This document shows, one piece after another, positions 22,746 through 34,887 of a stretch of 64,000 bases of DNA (position 1 is its first letter; the number at the start of each line of letters is the position of its first letter). The DNA is from Dichotomocladium elegans (Eukaryota > Mucoromycota > Mucoromycetes > Mucorales > Lichtheimiaceae), in assembly GCA_025716815.1 (NCBI GenBank), contig JAIXMN010000007.1, positions 1,133,501-1,197,500 on the forward strand. The letters are read 5' to 3'. The notes beneath the pieces are model-generated. The model did not search any database. It was not told the DNA's origin and saw only the letters and a program-made list of their open reading frames with translations. Made by a program: the position numbers and the translations under genes.

Positions 22746-23095
22746 GCTTTACCATCACGCATAAAGATTTCTGACTTCTATTTTTGTGATTCTGCGACTT
22801 CAGTTTTGGCATTTCTATTATTGCTGATATTTAGGACTGAGCTACACGCAAAGCTACTGTACATGTTTTCTGGCCAGCAACGGTCAAAATATGATTTATA
22901 GGTTAAAGATAGTCATGTTCATCAGCGACATGACCTTGGCCATCTGCGAAGAAAAATAAATTGCACATTCCAGAAAGAGTCAAAAGGAAGAGATGGAAGC
23001 GACCTTTTTCGGTGGATGCATGTGACATTTGCTTTGTCATCATGCGTCTTCTGAGCAAAATGCGATCTTATTTTTGTGATCCTACGACTTCAGAA
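22735..23095. repeat. Imperfect direct duplication
   Basis: Two related segments in the same orientation, about 22705-22802 and 22915-23095. The best-matched part ends in TTTTTGTGAT-C-TACGACTTCAG-like wording in both (22779-22802 and 23070-23094). Another matched block reads ATTTGCTTTACCATCACGC versus ATTTGCTTTGTCATCATGC. The copies differ by substitutions and by about 60 extra bases in the second. Confidence 0.65.
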
Positions 23096-23261
23096 CGGGC
23101 AGGGGTGCCATTTTGATTTTGAAAAAATGGAGTGTGTGCGTGTTGCTTAAGCTTGCATATTCCCTTTTTTGTCATTTAGATAGCGATTTTTTTACGTGTA
23201 ACCTCAAAAGATACTTCCCCTCATTTTTTCCCTCATTATCTGCACTCTTCCGATCTGAATA

Positions 23262-25230
23262 ATGTCTTATTTCCTGCCTATCAAGTCTCGAATCGTTACT
23301 GCTCCTTTTAAAAAAAGGCGAAGACAAGAGGCATCACTGCAGGTAGTTTTTTCTCAAACTACTAGTGAACTTGCTTGCGAATTCGCTGTGGAAAAATACA
23401 GTCGTAGCAATGTCAATACACTCGCCATGCAAATCTCTTGGGCCAAACGCCGTTTAATCTTTTCAGCAGCGGAATTCATCCGCACTTGGCTTGATCGGTT
23501 GCCGGATCGTGCATCCTGGGCACTTGATTCTTATTATACACTCGCTCAAAAGCTCCCGGGCGTTCTCACAATCACCATGCTGATTCAACTCGCCGAGCGT
23601 ACCTGGCTTTCAAAACAATGGCAGACATTGCTGCTCGAGCCATCAGCACATGGTGTTGCCAAAGGTAACAATAAACTGCAATATCTACGGGGAGCTGTTT
23701 GCCTTCTAACGAATCTCGGTATGCTACTCTCTTCCCCGAAAAGAATATCTCGAGGCCATGATACTGGAATCAATCGAATGGATCAATCAGGTGTGCCAAG
23801 AAGAAAAAGAAAGGTGTGTTGCGATATTATTCTGGGAATTCCGGAATCCCTTCTTCGGGTGGTAACATTCAAATCAACTTAGGTCTTTTTTCGACGGACT
23901 CGCGCTACAGATGGTGTTGGAAATCCTTCACGACCCTGCAAAACTAATAGCCTTACCGATGGAGAAACGATACGAAATTGCTATGAAGCTGCTGGAGGAA
24001 GGGGACGTCCATAATGATGCTCTACAGAAGTTAGAGGATGCGATGGCAATTAAGAGTCGTTTATGGAACGAGCCACCAACGCCTGTTGCGCGGCATTTTG
24101 CATTATGGTTTGCCCATGGTCTACCGGACCATCTAGTAGCATGGGTAATGGGAAAGGTAAATACGGGTCTATTTGCCAATGACGTGAGACTGGTGAATCA
24201 GGAAATATAGCTTATACGATCGTATAGCCATCATGGACGCGTTTGGTTGTATTCTCGGCTGTGTGTCATATATGGGCAGAGATGTCCGATTTGAGTCAGG
24301 CAACTTCATTGATCGACCATTTGAATGATGCAGTTAAAACCATGTTTAGCAGCAGCAGCAGCAGCACTTTCTCAATATCGATGCTCGCCATACTGCTGCT
24401 CTTAGTGCAAACTGCGATATTAAGCTTTGGTGACCTGATCGGCATGCGTTACCAAAAATGGATTCAGGTAAGACGTGATCGATGGCTTTGCTTCAATGAC
24501 TCAATGTAATTTCAGCATATGTTTTTAGATCCGCAAACCTCGTGCTTCAAAGCAACCGTAAATACCAAAAAATCCATGGATCTTCTTGTATCATCCCTTG
24601 AGGCCATGATTCCTGGAGAAAATCCATCTGTTCTTCAAGTAAGCTTTTGAGACCACTTGCTTGGCGACAAGATAGTTGACTTCATAGATGTCAAACTTAA
24701 AAGTTTCATGGTAAAGCACTGAGCGGTAAACAACATTTCCCGTTCCACAACTATGTGTCTCTCGTGAAAGCACGCCTCATGGAACATGGGGTACGGTAGA
24801 ACAGAACGAAATCTCGAATGCGACCTTTATCTTTATTTGACACTCCACAATGATATAGCTTGATCATTCTTTGCGACAATACCCCTCGTCACTTCAAATA
24901 CCGTTACAACTCCTGCAGTATGGCCAACAACCGGACCAGCGAATATACAGCAATAGCACTTTGACAACGGCAGGGAATCCAAGCAGTCATCACGTGGAGG
25001 ACGAGATCAGTAGGATACTGGAGGAATATGAAAAAACACGATTAATCCCAAAAAGCCTGTGGGAAGATACCATCTTTCGACCGCGATGGTTCAGGGCTAC
25101 CTTTATTCCCGCCATCACACTTTTGCCTGAAAGGTTAGATGTCCGCGATGCTCTAATGGCGGCGCTCATGGACAAGAAACGCATCAATGAGGACACCTAC
25201 GCGGAATATCTGGAGAAACGAACCGTATAA
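23262..25230 (+). CDS. FANCA: FANCA-like protein, short form
   Basis: Seven exons (23262-23664, 23744-23813, 23883-24156, 24228-24467, 24516-24638, 24704-24790, 24859-25230) join in phase to 522 residues. The last 190 residues follow human Fanconi anaemia group A protein in order. LLVSSLEAMIPGENPSVLQFH resembles the human LLPFESPRYLQVH segment. YVSLVKARL resembles YVSLAKTRL. IFRPRWFRATFIPA resembles IFRRPYYVSHFLPA, and DALMAALMDKKRINEDTY resembles the following helix. FANCA is a structural subunit of the Fanconi core complex, which promotes FANCD2-FANCI ubiquitylation at DNA crosslinks. Human FANCA is about 1455 residues; here both ends are missing or lie in unrecognised exons. The stop at 25230 could be an artefact, since a donor-like GTATAA at 25228 could splice to 25353. 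Confidence 0.72.
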
Positions 25231-26123
25231 AAACTGTATATTTATGTACATATTGTTCAAAACCAGAAAAAATGAAAATACCATGGTACTGGAAGGCGAG
25301 ATGTTACGTTTTTCTATATGCATTAACGGCAATGGCTTTATAGACTAATACACTCCCGAAGATGAAACCCATTCGTCATCAAACAGCCACCGCAGAGAGA
25401 TCATATAAAGCAATAACGATACATCAGCTGCATCCAAGCACGGCAGCAGATGCCCTTCGGAAACGCAAAGCACATTATCAAAACAGATACCCCTGCGCCT
25501 TCGTAGAAAAAATAAGGGCAACACCTCGCAGTCTGCGGATGAAGGATGCCGGTGGTACTTAAGCCCGGACCCATGAAGCGGTCTTATTGTCCATGATGAT
25601 AATAAACAGAGGTAAATTAGGTGGAAAAAGAAAAGCAAAGGGATCGAAAAGGAGGATAAGATTATGCCCAGCTAAACGTGATCATTGTAGAAAAAGACAA
25701 TACCTGACAAAGTTCAAATGACACAAAAGCAGCGCGAGATATCCACAATGAGCGATTTACAAAAAAGGAGAAGGCCTCCCAGAAGCAGAAATGGCTGTTT
25801 CGCAGAATGCAAATGAACAATCTAAAAGTGCGGTGGACAGCCTAAGCTTTTGGTGGTCATCGTTAGAATAAGCAACCTCGCGCTCTCCAAGAATAAAAGA
25901 AGACCGTCTAAGGGAGCAGGAACACCTGATCCAAATCCTTGGAAGCAAAAACGATAACGTAGGTTAAAAACATTTTGGTCTGGTTTCTCTGTATGACAGA
26001 GCGATTGGGAGTTCATGCAAAAAAGGAATAAAAGATTGGCCATCCTCATATTAGTCCGGACTGGCCAACGAGTCCTTTTCTTCTCTTTCTTTCCTGTCTG
26101 TGTCACTCGCTGTTGTTACCCGC
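25231..26123. other. Unexplained stretch between FANCA-like gene and TMEM135
   Basis: No recognised gene. A plus-strand frame (about 25353-25561) opens directly after an acceptor-like TTTATAG and might be a further FANCA exon. Another short frame ends at 25867 (reads PEAEMAVSQNANEQSKSAVD). Neither has a recognisable motif. Confidence 0.4.
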
Positions 26124-28246
26124 ATGGAACCCAGCTCTTTTCCTCCTTCATACTATGAGAACTTCCTGGAGAGCTTGGCCCGCATCACGTCTAAGCTGCT
26201 GACGGATAGGGAAGCCGAGACTGTCCTGCACTCTATCCATTCGTTTCAGGAGAAACTGAAACGCATGAGCAGGTAATGAGCTCTCTCCATGGGACTTTGC
26301 CATCGAGCCATGCTGACACACATGTACGCATGCATATTTGCATTTTAATCACTTACTCCTGTTCAACCTCTCCTGCCCCTCTCTAGTCAGAATCTGACAC
26401 GGCTCCAGCAAGAGGCCCCAAATCCTGCAAAAAAGGCTGTATGCCAACACGACGGTAAGACGTGCACCCAGAATTGTACCCGCGGGTTTATCAAAGCATT
26501 TGCGGTCGGATATGGGGTCAAGTACCTGCTTGCAATATTACCGGCATTGATGATGGGGAAGGTTTTTAAACGGTAATTCTATCATTGGGGGGGAGGGAAT
26601 TTCTACTTTAAAGGAAAAAGGCATCATCTTAATCCTTCATTTCGAACCAGGCCGAGTCTGTTGCGGCGGGCAGCGAATCAGTAAGTTTTCTGTTGAAAAT
26701 TTGAGAATATCATATGGGATTTGACCGAATGCCCATTTTTTGGGTCGTTTTTTTTTTTAGAGATACTGCTATGTTCGCACTATTTTTGAGTACATTCCTG
26801 AGCAGCTACAAAGGCGTCCTCTGCTTTTTGCGACGTCATAATGCCTCGGAGCGTCAAAATGCCTTTATTGCCGGATCGGTTGCCGGGATGTCTCTAATCA
26901 TTGATAGGGATACGCGCCGTCGCCAGGCCATCATGATCTATTTGTTTACACGAAGCTTTCAATTCATGGGCGCATGGATGATGAAGCAGTGGGCCATTCG
27001 TCGCAGGATCAAGCATGCCAAGGCTAGGGCGGAGCAGCAGCGCGACACAATCGATTTAAGCAGCAATACCGATGCAGCAGCCGAGGGTGATGATGCGTCT
27101 TCCAAAGAGGTTAAGGATGAAAAAGATTGGGAGGACAGGCTCGCAGGGTTTCTTCAGCGGTGGGCGGGCATCTTGGTCATGATGGTGGCCAACTCGGAAT
27201 TGATCTATGCTATGATATTCCATCAAGAAACCATCAGCAAGTCGTTCCTGTCGTTCCTACTCACCCACGGCGACTGGAAGCCCGATGTCGGCTCCAAACT
27301 AGCCCCGTCGCTGATGCAATCCATCGGTGATACTATCCGGTCCTTGTCCACCAGCGAAAAAGGCTCGATCCGGATGCCGCTTGATACCACCAGTCGCGAA
27401 TATGTGGCCACGCATATTAGCTCTTCGGTTGCAGCCGCCATTCCGCCAAACATTCGCCACAAGTATATCCTCTGCGCCCTTCAACATCCTCTCGACCCTG
27501 GCTGCATGCACAGCAAGATCACTCTTTTCCGTCACGAGTTTATCCGCGCACTGAAGCTTTATGTTCCCTTGAATGTGGTAAAGTGGGATCTTGATCCGCC
27601 AAACTCTCTTAAAGGCGGTGCTTCTTTTTTAACTTCCGAAGCGCAATAATTCTATAGATCATGACGGCCGTATTTCGATCCAATAAGCTCATGTCACAGT
27701 AAGTTTGATTTTGAGATATGCTTTCTATAGGTCATTTTTTAATTGATATCGTTTGCATTAGGCCTGTGAACGTTTTGCAAAAGTTTGCCAGCTCCTGTCT
27801 GCAGTCCGCTATCTTTTTAAGCATGTTTGTTACCATGGGCCTTGCATCACCTTGCGCTATGCGGCCCATCTTCAATCGTGAACGAAAATGGATTTATTTG
27901 ATTCCGGGTGCGGTTGGCGGTCTGATGACTGCTCTTGAAGTAAAAAGTCGTCAACTAGGTAAATGTCCCGATGGCAGTACAAGGGCAGATGGGGGGAGAG
28001 AGAGAGAAATCATGTGATTTACTGCTTTGCAACCCCCTAGAGCTTGGCATGTACTGCTTAACACGAGCCATTGAGTCCTATTGGAATATTCTGGTTAAAA
28101 ACGGATACGTGCGCAACATTCCGAACGGCGACGTCTTTGCCTTCATGTTTGCGATGGGTACGCTCATGACTCTTTACCAAAATGACAAGGACACCATCAA
28201 CTCTCACTACTTGGCAATCATGACGCGTTTCTTTGGCAAAAACTGA
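26124..28246 (+). CDS. TMEM135: TMEM135-like (PMP52) membrane protein
   Basis: Seven exons (26124-26272, 26387-26572, 26651-26680, 26761-27577, 27658-27698, 27762-27958, 28041-28246) join in phase to 541 residues. The N-terminal cysteine cluster CQHDGKTCTQNC precedes GFIKAFAVGYGVKYLLAILPALM, matching the C-rich start of TMEM135. Several hydrophobic helices follow, including FIAGSVAGMSLIIDRDTRRR and, near the C-terminus, YLIPGAVGGLMTALEVKSRQ. These are the Tim17-like glycine-rich repeats of this family. An internal loop with an acidic, alanine-rich insertion separates the two halves. In animals TMEM135 sits in peroxisomes, mitochondria and lipid droplets and affects mitochondrial dynamics and lipid handling. 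In fungi its role is little studied. A 30-base microexon (26651-26680) is notable. Confidence 0.85.
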
Positions 28247-28823
28247 AACAACACGCAACTCTCTATATATATTACAAGTAAACCAAGTTACGATTCTATG
28301 GCAGCAATGATTTTTTAATTTTAAGCTTTTTTTTTAAGACGACCTCTCGCCTCCCTCCCTATGAGGGGAAGTCGGTATCAAGACTCTGAAAGAGAGCGGA
28401 ACAAACGCTTCACTATCCACGACCCCCATCCTCTGACTTATGTTTTTATCTCTACCCAGAGATAAGGATCCCAATTTGTGACGAAGACACTTGTTAGAGT
28501 CAAACGGGACATTTGCTGCTATGTATACAGACTCTGAAAGGTTGGTGGGACATTGCGCGTCATTGGGGATAGATCAACGTTTGTGAAGGGTGGCGGGGTA
28601 GACGGATTTTGTCCCCAGTGGTGTGGGCGAGAAGAGCGTTTATATAGAACGAGCCGGATCCTGTATGTACAGTACCTACAACAGCTCGCTCGCTCGCTCG
28701 TTCTCATAATATTTTGCTGCAAGTTGGATTGGAACCTAAGAGTATCGCTACAACAAGTCGGTCCCTATTGCAGGCTGACGAGAATAATAAGTTCATTGTG
28801 GCTGTTGCTGCTGCGCTCATGGG

Positions 28824-28854
<31 letters not shown>

Positions 28855-29443
28855 ACCGCAGGGAAGGAAGGTGTGAATGGGTTTGTGTGCGCCCACATAA
28901 ACTTTGTAGCGGGAGGGATAGATACTGCAGGAATGAGCGGTAAATTTGTACTGGAGACGGTCCGTTCATGACCGTGTGGTACGGATAATACATACTATTT
29001 GCTGTCGAAAAGGGGGTCACCCTGACCAGCAGGTGTCAGGAACTTGGGGGCGCGGGCCACATCATCAGTCGAATGTTTTGCATGCTGTGGATACCATCCC
29101 CACCAACGAAACGCACCAGTCCAGAACTCTTATCGACCAAGCCTGTGGATATCGATACGGCTCACGTGTACATATTACAGTATGGTATAACACTGTACAA
29201 TGCTACACACTGTTGTCTATGGAACAAACCCAGCGAGTCTCGATAGCAATTTGAGAAGATTATATTCATGCAACAAATAATTGTGGTAAACTGAATTACT
29301 GGTGATCTGTAAAGGGAATACGTATGTAATGAGAAGCAGAGTCTGTGGCGTGCGCGTGGAGGACAGGAAAGGGAAAAAAGGAGTCGAATAGATGGGGTGA
29401 GGGAGAGGCATCCGCATGTCTTTTTGTTGTTGTTGTTGTTGTA
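28247..29443. other. Convergent intergenic stretch
   Basis: 3' ends of TMEM135 (+) and the acyl-CoA synthetase (-). It contains GCTC repeats (28684-28700), a CT run (28829-28853) and a GTT run (29424-29441). Small frames such as 28714-28971 show no features and no gene is called. Confidence 0.5.
28829..28853 (+). repeat. CT dinucleotide run
   Basis: About 12 CT units in the convergent intergenic stretch. Confidence 0.85.
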
Positions 29444-32010
29444 TTAATTGAAGGCACGACCACCCGACAGAGAGGCATACATGGCCTTGATCTCTTCGGC
29501 GTATACCTTCTTGGCAACCTCACGCTTGAGTTTAAAGGTAGGTGTCAAGAGGTCGTTGTCAATGGTGAACTCATCAAAGGTGAAATGCAGAGCCTTGATC
29601 TGCTCAAAGCCCTTCAAGTCGTTCTGCTTGCCATACTTTACGAGCAATCCCAGGATCTCTTTCTTGATGTCTTCAGAAGCAATCATCTCCTCAAGCGACA
29701 TGTTCTTATCCTTGCCCCAGCGTTTCAAAGCATCTTTGTCGGGGACAATCACACCCACCAACGAAGGCTGCAATGAGTCACCATACACAAAGGCCTGTGC
29801 AACGAGTTCATGCTTCTGATACACGCCTTCGATTTTCTCTGGTGCAATGTACTCGCCCTTCAATGAAAAAAAAAACCACGCGCAGGGTGGGTGTGGATCA
29901 GATCTGCTGTTGTTTGCTCTTGAGAAAGAAAGAGTATGCGTAATAAACCGTACCTGTGATAACTTGAAGATGTTCTTCCGTCGATCGATAATCTGTACTC
30001 GACCGCCTTCGTCAAAGAGACCAATGTCACCCGTAAGTAGCCATCCATCCTCGGTGATGGTTTCGGCCGTCTTGTCCGGTGCCAGATAGTACTCCCGCAT
30101 GACGGCAGGACCGCGGATGCAGATCTCGCCCCGCGGGAAGGGCTTGTCGGTCGACCTGTAGTCCATCTCGGGAACATCAATGAGTTTGATTTCGCTGCAC
30201 GGGAAGGGTGCACCCACGACGCCCTGGGTGGTGTCATCGGTGATGGTCAAGCAGCCCGCGCAAAAGTTCTCGGTCTGACCATAGCCCTCGTAAACCTGCG
30301 CAGAGAAGCAGATACGCATAAATTCCATGACTTCGGGTGAGACAGGCGCAGATCCACTCAGGATAAAGCGAAGGCGGCCACCCAAGTTAGCCCGAATCTG
30401 GACTCATGCAAGAGAGTTTAGCAACCATGCCACTGTCTTCCTGATCAAGAAGCATTACCTTTCCAAAGACAACACGATCCCAAAGCCAGTGGTGGACGGT
30501 GGTATTGATATTAGCCTTCTTCGCGTTGTAGGCCTTGTTGAACATGTATGCCGTCGTGCCGCCCTTTGCTTTTACGGTGCCGAGTACCTTGTCATAAATA
30601 CGGTTGAAGAGACGTGGGACCGAACAGAAGATGGTTGGCTTGAGAGCTGCAATATCATCGAGCAGTTTAGCAGTGTTGCCCTAAAGGAGGAGAGCGGATC
30701 CATCATATGGAGTAGAGGGAGGGATGCGCAGGAGAAAGCAGAGAGGTTATATCATTAGGGAGGCTGGACGCACAAGACACCTTTTCAAATCCCCCCCCTC
30801 CTTCCACGCCCCATCACAGAACGCCTGAATTACCTGGAAAAAGCCGATGGATGCACCTTGATACACGCTCAACCCCTGAGCCGTCCGCTCAAAGGTGTGG
30901 GCCATGGGAAGATACGAGATGTAGACGTCCGTGTGAGTTATATTAGCAAACGTGCCTGACAGACCAGCCTTTATGCTCCCTGCAATGGAGGCCACGCAGT
31001 TGGCATGGGTCAGGACAACGCCTTTCGGAACACCCGTCGTACCACTATTTCCATCACCCGGTGATATCGAGTATCAGTAAGCATACTTGGACATACGCAC
31101 ATCTCCGGCAGCGGTCTTCCTTTTCATTCTGTTTCATGTACCTGGTATAACAAATAGTTGCAATATCTTCTGGCTGGGGACCTTCATGCTCCTCCTCAGT
31201 AACAGCTTCACCCATCTTTTCGACCTCAGCAAATGTGTGGACAACAAGACCCGCATCTACAGCGGCCTGCTTGTCGGCTTCCTTGACAGAGTCATCCATC
31301 ACGATTACGGTCTTGATTGTTGGGAGTCTAGCCTTCAGCTGCGTCAAGTTGGACAGCTTGTCAGGTTGGGCGACGATATATTCCATGTCGACCTGGTTCA
31401 CGATGTATTCCATAGCATCCGCACCGAGCGTATCATACAGAGCGACGATCATGAAGGCCTGGCGGTAACATGCGATCTCGGTGATAGTCTAGCGGGATGG
31501 ATGGCATTAGCGGGTTTACCCTCCCACCAACATGGCGCACACAAAACCGGGAAGATGCTTTTTTTTTTTTTTTTACCCATTCAGGACGGTTGATGCTATA
31601 GACACCAAGAGCCTTTTGATGGCGAAGGCCGAGCGAAGTAAGGCCACGAGCAAAGTTATCAATTCGCTTTCGAACCTCGGCATGAGTCTGCCAAACATAG
31701 GGTTGAGCCACGCCATGCTCGTCAAAAGGACGTCTGCCTAAGAACGGGCCATCTGCACAGATAAGAAAGAACATTTTTTTTTTTTGCATTGATCATTAGC
31801 TTTCATAGAGATCCGTCGGTTTCTTTTGAACTTGCCTGGATTGACCTTATTGCCATGAAGGTACATTTCCCACATGGTGCGTTCGCCGGTATCTAGACGG
31901 TCCACAAGCTTATCTTTGAAGAGGAAATGGCGCATGGGAAGCGTCTCGCCCTCGACGGGCTGCGCGTCGGGTGCAGGGACAGTGTATGGTGGTTTAAACT
32001 TCGATGGCAT
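29444..32010 (-). CDS. Long-chain acyl-CoA synthetase (FACL/FAA type)
   Basis: Multi-exon gene of roughly 690 residues that activates fatty acids with ATP and CoA for lipid synthesis, import or beta-oxidation. The start at 32010 (MPSKFKPPYTVPAPDAQPVEG) is followed by VYSINRPEW. The AMP-binding P-loop SGTTGVPKGVVLTHAN spans an exon junction near 31040-31160. It is followed by SYLPMAHTFER, RFILSGSAPVSPEVMEF, YGQTENF, GEICIRGPAVMREYY, the signature GWLLTGDIGLFDEGGRVQII and IDRRKNIFKLSQ-GEYIAPEKIE. The last exon holds LTPTFKLKREVAKKVY with the conserved C-terminal lysine. No signal peptide is clear. The C-terminus is not a PTS1 signal, so ER, cytosol or lipid-droplet location is more likely than peroxisomal matrix. 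Confidence 0.92.
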
Positions 32011-32897
32011 TTTGTATAGAGTTAAGAAAGAAGACGCAAACCAAGTAGGTTGTGTGAAATATAAGGAAGGACGGGGGGTTGATGGATGAAAAGAATAAAA
32101 AGTAGTCGTTGGCCCTACAACACCAAGGGGGGGATATATATGGTCAGCTCGCGACGTTTGGGGGGAGGAGCCATTTAGAGGAGAGCGAGATGGGGGGAGG
32201 AGAATCGACATTAGTAGGGAGCGAGGGAGCCTCTGCCCAAGGAAGGTGCTCGCACGACAACCAGCTTCTTTTCTTGTACCTTCCTCGCGCTAGCACGGGC
32301 CTTGTACCACATCCACACACTGCGGCGAAAGAAAAAAAAAATATATCAATTATTGGTCGCTCATCCTAAAAGATCGTGAGTATTCGAACCTCATACACTG
32401 TTCTGCATTACTCAAATCCTCTCCTTTGGTTTGTCCCAGGTCAGCCTACACAACCTCTGACTCCCCCAACCCCCTTCATTTTTCTTTTACGCACTCCCTG
32501 CCAATTATCGGAAGCAACGAATGATGGTATCTAAACAATCAAAGGAATAAAGTTTTCTATGCGACATGGTTTTTTTTAGCAGGTTGTAGGATGTCAAAAA
32601 AGCTATGTACGTGTGTCTCTCATATGTAACAAGAAAAATCGTAACATGCACGACAATGGTCATTCGATGCAGGAATTGGTCGCAGGATTGAATAGATATA
32701 TGATATTAGTAGGCTGATTTTTACATATATGCTTTGCGTGAGAACGTGGCCATGAAAAATTAACCAGCGCTTGGTAATCTTTTTTTTTTTTACAAAGGTA
32801 AACAAGAAAAAAAAAGGACACACGCGCGGATGGTGATACTATTGTTGTTTGCGTGTGTGTGTGTGTCGCGCACGGTTATCTCTTCGCTAATTTTTTT

Positions 32898-33128
32898 ATG
32901 CCAAATAAACCATCGTTCCCCTTTCTCATGCTTCGAAGGAACATATCACGTGAGGGTCGTCGAGTGCTGGAAACCATCCTCGTCAGCAAAGCGGGAGACT
33001 TTCTCTCTAGAAACACGTCCATGTTTTGCGGAACCGTCCGTTTTGCTGTATGCATGGCATTTGAAAGCACACCACCAATGATTATCGTATCACATCAAAT
33101 TGCTCCAGCCGGGTGGAAGCATCTCTAA
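32898..33128 (+). CDS. Orphan open reading frame, 76 residues
   Basis: Not recognised. The frame begins ATG at 32898 and includes REGRRVLETILVSKAGDFLS, FCGTVRFAVCMAFES and IIVSHQIAPAGWKHL. The composition looks like protein, but there is no motif. An acceptor-like ACCAG at 33156-33160 is followed by a second frame (NLRFLNDEGNYLLKWREF), which could be a decayed or spliced continuation. It may be a gene remnant or chance. Confidence 0.22.
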   Translation: MPNKPSFPFLMLRRNISREGRRVLETILVSKAGDFLSRNTSMFCGTVRFAVCMAFESTPPMIIVSHQIAPAGWKHL

Positions 33129-33971
33129 TTCTTTTAAGATTTGTTCTCCATATTTACCAGCCGAACTCCGGATAATCTCAGATTCCTCAATGATGAAGGC
33201 AACTACCTTTTGAAATGGAGAGAATTTACGCTGAAGCGGACGAAGGGGGTGGGTGATCCTACGAATTGCCCATCACTATGCGTGCGGCACGAAGAATGGG
33301 ATTTCAAAGATCATGCGACTCGTCAAAATAAAAAGACAACGCAGGAATCATACTAGGCAAGGTTGGAGGAAGGACCAGGAGTGAAATGCGAAAAGGAACC
33401 GGGAGGCTTCCGTGCCCCCGGGGCGCCATCGAGGCGCATAACACATGGGTACTCTGTAGCTGTATAACCAGTATGATAATATTCATCACTATGGGAGATC
33501 TTCCTGGTGGTGAGGCAGGGCCCCAATTATCGATCCGAGTGAGGGCAGCAGTCCCTTTATTAAAGTGGTTCAGAGGGAATCAAAGTTTTATTGTTTTCAG
33601 ATACAGCACAAAAAAACCATCCTTTTTTTTTCAAAAGCGTACGTATACGCACGTTCCTTGTGTCCCTCTCTCGTCCCTTACCCATATATGTGATGCTTAT
33701 CATTTATACGAGAATCGCTAATTATTTCGTCTCAGGGTGGAACACCAGGTCCTTGAGATAACAGGGCACCTCCTCTATGTGTAAAAATGCAATCACACAA
33801 AGTTCCACGTCTGCATGTATGCAGAGGACAAATAGATGGTTGGGAAAAATTACATGGTCAACAAAGAGAGCGCTGTCTGTCTAACGCTTACGCAAGTACA
33901 CGCTTGTGCACGTTTATGTCTTGCCTAATACATAACAAACAAGAAACCGGACGGCTGCTGCGGCTGACAGC

Positions 33972-33996
33972 TCTCCCTCCCTCCCTCCCTCCCTCC

Positions 33997-34031
<35 letters not shown>
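33972..34031 (+). repeat. CTCC, CT and AT compound microsatellite
   Basis: About six CTCC units, then CT units, then an AT run of about 11 units, directly adjoining. Confidence 0.88.
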
Positions 34032-34032
<1 letters not shown>

Positions 34033-34887
34033 TTTCTCTTCCTCCATGGGAGTCATGCCATACGAATGTCATCTTTCTCTCTCTCTTTCTCGACTTCTTA
34101 ACAATGAATTTGCTTTGCCATGAACCGATGAACTGATTTTTCTTGTTTAGCACAAAAGATTCGGAGGCCCCTTTCTCTCCTTTTTCGAGGAACCTAAAGT
34201 ACATAAAGAACGCGATGGCGCTGGGCTTGGTCGCAAAATAAATTAAATTGATTTCGTTCCAGTACGACGACCGCCCGGCAACGCAGCAAAAGAGATCGCG
34301 TATCTGCTCGCACAGACCTCTCACCAAAACTATGCACTGCCCTTCTTTCTTTCTTCGGGGGACGGGCGGGTGAGACAGGTGAGTTGTTTCCCATGGGGCA
34401 TACTCGGTGCCATTTCTTTTTTTGGGGGTGACAGGTGGAGGGTTGCAATGGTTTCACCTGATGAATGGGAAACCCTTATCTTTATCTCATCAAAGGACCG
34501 AATTTGCTCTTGGTCTCGACAAGCCAAATCGTATGAAGTCTCCGGTCACATGATCTACGAAATAGATTCGATACAAAGCACAGTAACCTAATTTGATGAA
34601 TCAATACAATTTGCCCCCAACCGAGACAAGGGACGAGGATCGCAACCCATCCTTTGTCTCTTTTGAATGCGGCATCAAGGACTTCAGAGATCATATATAA
34701 CTCTATATTATTTATTATGCTATTGACCGTCTAGAACGAGTAATATATCTGTCGTTACTGTTAGATGTACACATAAAATGAGGAATCGAGAGGGTGGGGG
34801 TAACACTGATAATTAGGATTAAAAAATAAGAACTAGAACAAGATGGAAGGCAAGGCGTATATATTGAATAGCACCACTTGGCTTCGT

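Larger units (their letters stand above)
32011..34887. other. Long gene-poor stretch
   Basis: Almost 2.9 kb without a recognised gene. The first about 150 bases are probably the promoter of the acyl-CoA synthetase (TATATATCC-like wording on the minus strand, 32133-32141). An orphan frame at 32898-33128 is listed separately. A minus-strand frame near 34090-34330 (NLIYFATKPSAIAFFMYF and KGEKGASESFVLNKKN) has coding-like composition but no recognised family. Simple repeats lie at 33972-34031. Confidence 0.4.

Noticed and set aside
23709..23743. Possible frameshift or 25-35 base intron in the FANCA-like gene
   Set aside because: A 79-base GT-AG intron (23665-23743) with a CTAAC branch site joins the same frames cleanly.
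32355..32395. tRNA-like TTCGAA loop sequence
   Set aside because: The flanking stem pairs only partly and no acceptor stem, D-arm or anticodon arm could be drawn.
33950..34031. CRISPR-like or promoter repeat
   Set aside because: It is a plain compound microsatellite with no spacers; CRISPR arrays are not expected in a fungal nuclear genome.
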